Below, piece by piece: positions 15,355 to 17,552 of a stretch of DNA of 17,552 nt. Under the pieces are notes generated by a model. The model was not told where the DNA came from. It saw only the letters and a program-made list of their open reading frames with translations, and made no database searches. Source of the DNA: Chitinophagaceae bacterium (GTDB taxonomy: Bacteria; Bacteroidota; Bacteroidia; Chitinophagales; Chitinophagaceae); contig CANIMM010000034.1 of the NCBI GenBank assembly GCA_947468255.1, positions 1-17,552 on the forward strand. The letters are read 5' to 3'. Numbering within the stretch: the first letter of the stretch is position 1; every line of letters begins with the position of its first letter. The position numbers and the translations under genes are program-made.

Positions 15355-15596
15355 CATAGCTAATATGATATCCAGTAAATCAAGTAATTATTAAAATGCA
15401 GGACAATAACCTGGCAAAATTGAAAGATCAAAATTAATACATTAATTATTTTTAATATATTATTGACCGGGTGATGCATTACCAATTTAATTCCATTCAC
15501 CTAAATAGCTTCCATTGTTGAACAAATATTTCGATGGAAGGATAATAAATGAATCAAGAGAGGAGTTTAATTTAAAAATTCAATATATTTCCAGTA
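15355..15596 (+). other. Long leader region of the desaturase gene
   Basis: This AT-rich stretch has no convincing ORF (the longest noted from ATG is 13 codons, from 15396). It holds a near-palindrome GGTGATGCATTACC (15470-15483), a copy of CCATTCACC (15493-15501), and an inverted repeat CTTCCAT (15509-15515)/ATGGAAG (15534-15540) that could form a hairpin about 57 nt before the ATG. A regulatory leader is possible but unproven. Confidence 0.4.
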
Positions 15597-16598
15597 ATGA
15601 GTCAGAAAAACAATTTTGTGTTCTCCGAATTATCTGAGCCACACCGTATCCGAACCAAAGAAATCCTTCAACAGCATCCCGGCATAAGGAAGCTAATAGG
15701 AAAAAATCCATTAACTATTCTTGCCATCATCGGCTTGGTAAGTTTTCAGGTGATAATGGCCGGTTTGGTAAGCGCACAATCCTGGTGGATTGTAGTGGCC
15801 GCTGCCTATTTATTAGGGGCTTTTGCAGACCATGCCTTGTTTGTAATGATACATGAATGTGCCCATAGGCTGCTTTTCAAAAAACCGGAAGCCAATCGGC
15901 TGGCAGGTATTTTTGCCAATATTCCGCAGATTTTTCCCAGCTCAGTGTCTTTTGAAAGATACCATATCAAGCATCATTCTTTTCAGGGCGTACATGAATT
16001 AGATGCTGATCTGCCAAACAAATGGGAAGCTAAGCTGATCAATAATTATTTTATTGGAAAAGTAATATGGTTTTTATTTTACCCTTTGTTTCAAGTATTT
16101 AGAATCAGCAGACTCAAAGAAATCAAACCTTTTGACAGCTGGGTGGCACTGAATTGGGGAGTGCAAATCAGTTTCTCCCTACTCATTATTTTTATTCTTG
16201 GACCCAAAGCATTCGCATTTTTACTTTTGAGTTTTTTCTTTTCGGTAGGACTCCATCCCTTGGGTGCTCGGTGGATACAGGAACATTATTTAACCCATGG
16301 CGAACAGGAAACTTATAGTTATTACGGTCCGCTAAATGCGGTGGCATTCAATGTAGGCTTTCACAATGAGCACCATGACTTTCCATCTGTACCTTGGAAT
16401 CGGCTTCCGCAGATAAGAGAAGGAGCTCCCTCCTTTTACAATTCCTTGTTTTTCCACACTTCCTGGACCAAATTGTTTTTCAGGTTTTTATTTGATAAAG
16501 AGATCTCCTTATTTTCAAGGGTGGTACGCCATGACCGTGGAAAGGTAAAACTAACGGATGAATCCAAACCAGATGTAGAGATGGTTATTTTGAACTAG
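15597..16598 (+). CDS. Membrane desaturase resembling sphingolipid Delta4-desaturase (DEGS/DES1)
   Basis: The 333-residue integral membrane di-iron enzyme has three histidine boxes: HECAH (86-90), HIKHH (123-127) and HNEHH (256-260). Beyond the boxes it follows eukaryotic dihydroceramide Delta4-desaturases along its length. The N-terminal segment SEPHRIRTKEILQQHPGI matches the conserved N-terminal domain of that family. Further shared stretches are FANIPQIFPSSVSFERYHIKHH-like (106-127), DADLP (136-140), GLHPLGARWIQEHY (218-231), ETYSYYGPLN (238-247) and FNVGFHNEHHDFPSVP (251-266). Membrane helices are likely at about 38-58, 62-82, 152-168 and 185-216. The predicted reaction is oxygen-dependent introduction of a trans double bond into a ceramide or long-chain base; an acyl-lipid substrate remains possible. 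No sphingolipid gene is adjacent. The gene stands alone, with its own promoter and terminator. Confidence 0.85.
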   Translation: MSQKNNFVFSELSEPHRIRTKEILQQHPGIRKLIGKNPLTILAIIGLVSFQVIMAGLVSAQSWWIVVAAAYLLGAFADHALFVMIHECAHRLLFKKPEANRLAGIFANIPQIFPSSVSFERYHIKHHSFQGVHELDADLPNKWEAKLINNYFIGKVIWFLFYPLFQVFRISRLKEIKPFDSWVALNWGVQISFSLLIIFILGPKAFAFLLLSFFFSVGLHPLGARWIQEHYLTHGEQETYSYYGPLNAVAFNVGFHNEHHDFPSVPWNRLPQIREGAPSFYNSLFFHTSWTKLFFRFLFDKEISLFSRVVRHDRGKVKLTDESKPDVEMVILN

Positions 16599-16641
16599 TG
16601 ATGGTAAAATAAAGGCATCTAATTGCCTTATATATAAGATT

Positions 16642-16675
16642 AAAAAAGTGCAGAATATTCTTCTGCACTTTTTTT
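16642..16675 (+). terminator. Intrinsic terminator of the desaturase gene
   Basis: AGTGCAGAA (16647-16655) and TTCTGCACT (16661-16669) form a 9-bp stem with a 5-nt loop, extended by an A-run before and a T-run after, about 50 nt past the stop. The flanking A/T runs could let it work in both directions. Confidence 0.88.
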
Positions 16676-16955
16676 GTATACGTCAATGAAAATTTTATTA
16701 AACTCCCCTCCTGATAAGCAATAACTAGGACTCAGTATACAATGAGTTACTCTATTTATTATTATAACAAAAATGGTATGCTCATTTTAGATAAGATGAA
16801 AATTTACCTTGTAGCTCACTTATCGTATTTATCTACCCAACAACCACTATTGCCAATTCAATCATTATAAACCCCAGTATAGTTTAAGTTTTTATGTAGA
16901 TGAAGGCATGCATTTTATGATTATTTAAATATATTATTAACTTTTTACAGTCATT
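16676..16955. other. AT-rich spacer without a supported gene
   Basis: Between the two terminators I find only short chance ORFs (the longest noted is 24 codons at 16796-16870), with no promoter pair and no recognisable RNA. It looks like a plain gap between convergent genes. Confidence 0.5.
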
Positions 16956-17009
16956 AAAATACAAAAAAAAGGTCCCCTCCATAAATGAAGGGGACCTTTT
17001 TTGTATTTT
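16956..17009. terminator. Long-stem terminator of groL
   Basis: GGTCCCCT (16971-16978) and AGGGGACC (16989-16996) form the core stem with a 10-nt loop. The pairing extends through A-run/T-run and AAAATAC/GTATTTT, about 21 pairs in all with a 2-nt bulge. It begins 16 nt past the groL stop on the minus strand, and T-runs on both strands make it bidirectional. Confidence 0.92.
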
Positions 17010-17024
17010 GAGAAACGAACTGTA

Positions 17025-17552
17025 TTAATAACCGCCCATTCCGCCCATATCAGGATTACCATGGCTATGACCACCACCTGCTTCTTCTTTAGGACGATCT
17101 GCTATTACACACTCTGTTGTTAACAACATACCTGCAATAGAAGCTGCATTTTCAAGTGCTACACGAGCCACTTTGGTAGGATCAATGACTCCTGCCTTGA
17201 ACATATTTTCATATACTTCAGTGCGAGCATTGAAACCATAATCTCCTTCGCCTTCCTTAATATTTTGAACAACAATTGAACCTTCAATACCACAGTTGGC
17301 AACGATTTGGCGCAATGGCTCTTCAATGGCACGACGAACGATCGCGATACCAGTTGCTTCATCCGCATTTAAAGCGCCTTTTAGTTTTTCCAAACCTGCA
17401 ATAGCGCGGATATAAGCTACTCCACCACCTGGAACAATACCTTCTTCAACGGCAGCCCTAGTAGCGTGTAAAGCATCGTCCACACGATCTTTCTTTTCTT
17501 TCATTTCTACTTCGGTAGCAGCACCTACGTATAATACAGCTACACCGCCAGC
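17025..17552 (-). CDS. groL: Chaperonin GroEL, C-terminal part (5' partial)
   Basis: About 175 C-terminal residues of the roughly 545-residue 60-kDa chaperonin subunit, whose double heptameric rings fold proteins with the cap GroES using ATP. The frame stays open to the right edge. The visible start AGGVAVLYVGAATEVEMKEK leads into KDRVDDALHATRAAVEEG (the second Asp of the DD pair probably corresponds to the ATP-hydrolysis Asp398 of E. coli), VPGGGVAYIRA, DYGFNARTEVYENMF, GVIDPTKVARVALENAASIA and MLLTTECVIAD. The end GNPDMGGMGGY is the usual Gly-Met tail. groES, normally upstream, would lie outside the window. The gene converges on the desaturase gene. Confidence 0.98.
   Translation of the reverse strand, partial: AGGVAVLYVGAATEVEMKEKKDRVDDALHATRAAVEEGIVPGGGVAYIRAIAGLEKLKGALNADEATGIAIVRRAIEEPLRQIVANCGIEGSIVVQNIKEGEGDYGFNARTEVYENMFKAGVIDPTKVARVALENAASIAGMLLTTECVIADRPKEEAGGGHSHGNPDMGGMGGY

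Noticed and set aside
16796..16870. 24-codon ORF between the desaturase and groL
   Set aside because: It has no promoter, no ribosome site and no recognisable motif, and its length is expected by chance in AT-rich DNA.

Overview
The window looks like chromosomal DNA from an aerobic member of the Bacteroidota, most likely Chitinophagales/Chitinophagaceae-like. The case rests on family content (DUF5686 outer-membrane protein with a carboxypeptidase-regulatory-like domain, GSCFA protein, DUF2752 plus TM2 pair, Bacteroidota-style DnaG and GroEL), AT-rich spacers, few Shine-Dalgarno sites, and several upstream matches to the Bacteroidota promoter pattern TTG-N17-23-TAnnTTTG. I see no insertion sequence, phage gene, CRISPR array, rRNA or tRNA. 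Most genes are ordinary chromosomal genes.

Layout. The left edge holds the 3' end of a lactonase-type beta-propeller gene (+). A minus-strand block follows (263-7048). Read in the direction of transcription it is a penicillin-acylase-family hydrolase, a small four-helix membrane protein, a large DUF5686 outer-membrane protein, and the tRNA U34 hydroxylase TrhO. The plus-strand miaE gene (7203-7814) diverges from the acylase gene. GSCFA (-) and a secreted SGNH hydrolase (+) form a second divergent pair. The SGNH gene then converges on a secreted TPR protein across a strong two-way terminator. Next comes a plus-strand cluster: dnaG (TTG start), a single-repeat DUF1456 protein, DUF2752 and TM2. 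A minus-strand CDGSH iron-sulfur protein, a 62-residue unknown protein with its own promoter, a structured spacer, a sphingolipid Delta4-desaturase-like membrane desaturase (+) and the 3' end of groL (-) complete the window.

How the genes relate. Three products are oxygen-dependent: TrhO and MiaE, which both hydroxylate bases in the tRNA anticodon arm, and the desaturase. This fits an aerobic life. The acylase, DUF5686 protein, SGNH hydrolase and TPR protein all carry export signals and point to envelope or periplasmic work. Only the dnaG/DUF1456/DUF2752/TM2 cluster and the acylase/membrane/DUF5686 run look like possible transcription units.

Most interesting. The desaturase at 15597-16598 resembles eukaryotic dihydroceramide Delta4-desaturase (DEGS/DES1) along its whole length, rather than ordinary bacterial acyl desaturases. 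It sits behind a promoter-like element about 240 nt upstream. The spacer before it carries three consecutive hairpins ending in a terminator, which could be a small RNA or the structured 3' end of the small upstream gene. Other items are a CATTCAC-type heptamer repeat that pairs with the end of the TM2 gene, and two operator-like palindromes in the minus-strand block.
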